A stretch of DNA of 64,000 nucleotides from Bacteriovorax stolpii (GTDB lineage Bacteria > Bdellovibrionota > Bacteriovoracia > Bacteriovoracales > Bacteriovoracaceae): NCBI GenBank assembly GCA_945883845.1, contig CAMCYI010000013.1, positions 1 to 64,000 of the forward strand, read 5' to 3'. The position numbers and the translations under genes are program-made. This document shows positions 61,797 through 64,000 of this stretch, in pieces. Each line of letters begins with the position of its first letter. Position 1 is the first letter of the stretch. The notes below the pieces were generated by a model, which ran no database searches, was not told the origin of the DNA, and saw only the letters and a list, made by a program, of their open reading frames with translations.

Positions 61797-62444
61797 ATGA
61801 CCGTTCTTCATAAACTTTTTCTGGCTATTGCTCTCGCCACTTCTTCTCACGCATTCGCTGCGCCGGATGTTGCGATTCTGACGAAAGAAGAAATTTCAGC
61901 GATGATAGGAAATTTTCCTGCACGTGGAACTCAGGCCGAGGCCATGGACGATGAAGTGATTCTTGATTGGCAGAACAAACGCACACAAGCTGATTGTGAC
62001 TACGCGGCTGAATCTGAAGTCAACATTACCAACTTCTTTGGTGGTGTCAGGGGCCCACTCACTCAACTGGAAATAAAATCTCTTCCGTTTTCAATCACCA
62101 CTCAGGCGCCGATAGAAATTGGTGCAAACATTTTGATCGCAAAGAAAATGTACGATCGTCCAAGACCATATGATCGTAACCCTGCGCTCAAGCCGTGTAT
62201 CAAGAAAGAGTCGTCATCTTCGTACCCAAGTGGGCATGCCATGTACACTCAGGCCATGGGACGTCTTCTCTCCAAGCGCTTTCCACAAAAATCAGAACTC
62301 ATCATGAAGCGTGCAGCAGAAGCAGCGTTGAATCGTTTGATTGGTGGAGTTCACCATCCGTCAGATATTGAAGCCGGCAAAAAACTCGGTGATGCGATTG
62401 CTGCGAAAATTCAGGGAAGCCACTTTTTCAGACTTTCACGATAA
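61797..62444 (+). CDS. Class A (PAP2-type) acid phosphatase, secreted
   Basis: The 215-residue precursor has a signal peptide (LFLAIALATSSHAFA) and KKMYDRPRP (K-x6-RP), SYPSGHAMYTQ (PSGH) and RLIGGVHHPSDIEAG (R-x5-H-x3-D). It is a paralogue of the 9751 enzyme over its whole length (shared NFPARG/DFPAHG start and the CDYAA/CKSAA block). ACGGAGG precedes the ATG. It should release phosphate from organic phosphates in the periplasm. Confidence 0.88.
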   Translation: MTVLHKLFLAIALATSSHAFAAPDVAILTKEEISAMIGNFPARGTQAEAMDDEVILDWQNKRTQADCDYAAESEVNITNFFGGVRGPLTQLEIKSLPFSITTQAPIEIGANILIAKKMYDRPRPYDRNPALKPCIKKESSSSYPSGHAMYTQAMGRLLSKRFPQKSELIMKRAAEAALNRLIGGVHHPSDIEAGKKLGDAIAAKIQGSHFFRLSR

Positions 62445-62475
62445 GTAACAGATTCTTCTTTCTGAGCTAATTTCA

Positions 62476-62502
62476 TGGCCCTTTCCGCACTGGAACGGGC
62501 CA
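62476..62502 (+). terminator. Hairpin after the second acid phosphatase gene
   Basis: TGGCCC and GGGCCA, with TTCC and GGAA inside, form a stem 31 bp beyond the stop codon. Only a short T-run follows, so termination is uncertain. Confidence 0.45.
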
Positions 62503-62585
62503 ATGTTTATACCACAGGGAATAGGGCAGAAATTGGGCCTGGCCTTAGATGAGAAGGGTGAATTTTGTTTCATACTAAATGTAGT

Positions 62586-62600
62586 AGTTCATGATGAACT
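62586..62600. promoter_or_regulatory. 15-bp palindrome before the response regulator gene
   Basis: AGTTCATGATGAACT is a perfect palindrome around one base, 22 bp before the regulator start codon. It is a candidate operator or leader hairpin. Confidence 0.35.
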
Positions 62601-62622
62601 TTAAAGCCGAAGGAATGAATCC

Positions 62623-63039
62623 ATGCTCGCCCCGCACATCATAACCATTCTTCTGATTGATGACGATGTCGACCTGGTCGAGATGACAAGGCAGCTTCTG
62701 GAGCTCGAGGATTATCACATTCTCAGCGCTTCAGATGGGGTGAAGGCGATTGAGCTTCTCGGTGGCCTCAAAGATTATGAACTCCCGGATCTCATTCTTC
62801 TTGATTTTAATATGCCTGAAATGAATGGTGAAAGTGTGGCGAGAACTCTGGCACTGACTCATCAGTGGCGACACATTCCTGTTGTCATGATGACGGGGAA
62901 TCCTGACCTCCGGGACGTGATGGACAGGGTTGATGCTTATGCGTTTTTATCAAAACCAGTTGAGCCATCGGATCTTCGTGAGCTCGCACTAAATTATACC
63001 CACCGACATCAGAATGCTCGGGCAAGTTTTCTTACCTAA
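62623..63039 (+). CDS. Receiver-only response regulator
   Basis: The 138-residue protein is a single CheY-like receiver domain: ILLIDDDVDLVEMTRQLLEL with the acidic pocket, LILLDFNMPEMNGESVA with the phospho-Asp near 58, VVMMTGNPD and AFLSKPVEPSDL with the conserved Lys. No output domain is present, so it works by protein contact. AAGGA precedes the ATG. It could be the partner of the cytoplasmic kinase at 60825. Confidence 0.9.
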   Translation: MLAPHIITILLIDDDVDLVEMTRQLLELEDYHILSASDGVKAIELLGGLKDYELPDLILLDFNMPEMNGESVARTLALTHQWRHIPVVMMTGNPDLRDVMDRVDAYAFLSKPVEPSDLRELALNYTHRHQNARASFLT

Positions 63040-63093
63040 TAGTGGTGTAAATCCCTCACTTCCATAGCAGAAAATTTATATCAGCTTCAAACA

Positions 63094-63105
63094 TGATCCA
63101 GATCA
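63094..63105. promoter_or_regulatory. FNR-like palindrome upstream of the copper ATPase gene
   Basis: TGATCCAGATCA matches the inner part of the FNR/CRP consensus TTGAT-N4-ATCAA at every symmetric base, 63 bp before the ATPase start. CcoI/FixI genes are often FNR-regulated in other bacteria. Confidence 0.45.
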
Positions 63106-63168
63106 GGTTTTGGAGCACCCCTCAGTGTTAAGTTACCTAAAGATGAAAAACCTAGTCTGTGGAAATTT

Positions 63169-64000
63169 ATGAGCACTTGCGTCCACTGCGATGAAGCAGC
63201 GACCTATCCGTACTTCCAGACTGAAGATGTTGCAAAACTTCGTCCCTTTTGCTGCGTGGGTTGCATGACTGTTTTCCAGGTCCTTCATTCCAAGGGTCTC
63301 AGTGCCTATTACGACATCAAAAACAATCGTCCTTCGTTCAAACGCCGCTCTCCGGTGGAAAACAAGAAGCAAGAGTACACTTTTCTCGACGGCCAGGACT
63401 TTCAGAAAGAATATGTCCAGCACTACGCTGAAGGCCGCCGTTCTATGGATTTCTACCTCGAAGGGATCCATTGCCTGGCCTGCCTGTGGCTGATTGAAAA
63501 ACTTCCTGAGTTCGTCGAAGGTGTCGTCAACTCAAAGCTTGATCTTGAGCGTTCTTGCGCCACCATCACAGTCTCTGAAAACGGATTATTTTCGAAGGCG
63601 GCCATTGAATTAAACGAACTAGGCTATCGTCCGCATCCCATGCGCGACAGAGCGGAATCAAGTGCTATGGCACTCGAGGAAGAGCGCAGTTCACTCAAGC
63701 GCATAGGAATCGCCGGTGCAGCTGCAGGTAACATCATGATCTACGCCATTGCGATCTACGCTGGCGCTCCTGCGGAAGTCGCAGTTTTCTTCAACGCCCT
63801 CACGGTTGCATTCGCAGTTCCTGTGCTTACGTTTAGTGCGTGGCCATTCTATCAAAGTGCATACACGTCACTTCGTAACCGTAGGCTCTCGATCGATTTT
63901 CCCATCTCCGTCGCCTTGATTCTGGGTGGAGTGATGGGAATCTTGAACCTTCGTCATGGTCAGCATGAAAACTATTTTGATTCACTTTGCGCTCTCGTTT
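63169..64000 (+). CDS. ccoI: CcoI/FixI-type copper P-type ATPase (partial, runs off right edge)
   Basis: The frame is open from ATG 63169 to the end of the window (277 codons). The N-terminus has the CcoI/FixI metal-binding domain with CVHCDEAA and RPFCCVGCMTVFQVL, followed by a heavy-metal-associated motif EGIHCLACLWLIEKLP. The first membrane helices begin near residue 180 (RIGIAGAAAGNIMIYAIAI). CcoI supplies copper to cbb3-type cytochrome oxidase. No catalytic DKTGT is in view. An FNR-like site precedes it, but no ccoNOP genes are visible here. The ribosome-binding site is weak. Confidence 0.85.
   Translation, partial: MSTCVHCDEAATYPYFQTEDVAKLRPFCCVGCMTVFQVLHSKGLSAYYDIKNNRPSFKRRSPVENKKQEYTFLDGQDFQKEYVQHYAEGRRSMDFYLEGIHCLACLWLIEKLPEFVEGVVNSKLDLERSCATITVSENGLFSKAAIELNELGYRPHPMRDRAESSAMALEEERSSLKRIGIAGAAAGNIMIYAIAIYAGAPAEVAVFFNALTVAFAVPVLTFSAWPFYQSAYTSLRNRRLSIDFPISVALILGGVMGILNLRHGQHENYFDSLCALV

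Noticed and set aside
1..64000. CRISPR arrays, tRNA, rRNA, insertion sequences
   Set aside because: No regularly spaced repeats, cloverleaf sequences, rRNA blocks or transposase motifs were seen on either strand.

Overview
The window reads as a chromosomal segment of a moderate-GC Gram-negative bacterium. Signal peptides, lipoboxes and outer-membrane barrels are frequent. The small-gene style, the density of secreted hydrolases and families such as TGase-elicitor proteases, DUF3943, FecR, RsbRD-type domains and FNR/CcoI-like genes suggest a member of the Bdellovibrionota (Bacteriovorax/Peredibacter/Bdellovibrio-like). That assignment is inference from gene content; no rRNA or marker phylogeny is available here. 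No tRNA, rRNA, CRISPR array or transposase was recognised.

Left edge (1-3090): a small accessory-looking block on the minus strand. It holds the start of a DnaB/RecA-like protein with a degraded ATP site, a microlipoprotein, a small membrane protein, a stand-alone ParB-like protein and a phage Rha-type regulator. The last two each have a palindromic operator-like site upstream.

3.1-14 kb: secreted metalloprotease, periplasmic cyclophilin, collagen-like lipoprotein, an ABC exporter translationally coupled to a cysteine-less glutaredoxin and divergent from an XRE repressor over tandem operators, a class A acid phosphatase, a BON-domain pair, and an ABC transporter whose permease is fused to ankyrin repeats.

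14-26.5 kb: transglutaminase-elicitor homologue, M14 carboxypeptidase, RhlE-type helicase, S1 serine protease, ThpR, CAP lipoprotein operon, a two-component system, an acyltransferase-like protein and a single-heme cytochrome c. 26.5-34.6 kb: a decayed DUF1579-like gene, YkgJ Cys-cluster protein, rhomboid protease with RDD protein, a FecR gene broken by one in-frame TAA, a FAD/Rieske oxidoreductase, and a DUF3943/beta-barrel/PAP2 operon. 34.7-51 kb: DNA repair (Ogt), hemerythrin, barrel and TPR proteins, FMN reductase, several secreted peptidases (M4/M36-like, papain-like, transglutaminase-like, lipoprotein metalloprotease), SerA, PilZ, a BON/YflT/lipoprotein envelope-stress cluster, YihY and DUF72.

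51-64 kb: one 8.5-kb gene for a cyclic beta-1,2-glucan synthase (NdvB/Cgs type, about 2824 aa), then FHA, zinc-ribbon and histidine kinase genes, a second class A acid phosphatase, a receiver-only response regulator, and the start of a CcoI/FixI-type copper P-type ATPase with an FNR-like palindrome upstream.

The window is very compact. Six convergent gene pairs have interlocked or abutting stop codons, and two genes carry hairpins on or next to their Shine-Dalgarno sequence. The most unusual items are the ankyrin-ABC permease, the catalytically degenerate DnaB-like protein beside ParB/Rha, the cysteine-less glutaredoxin-exporter unit and the SD-occluding hairpins.
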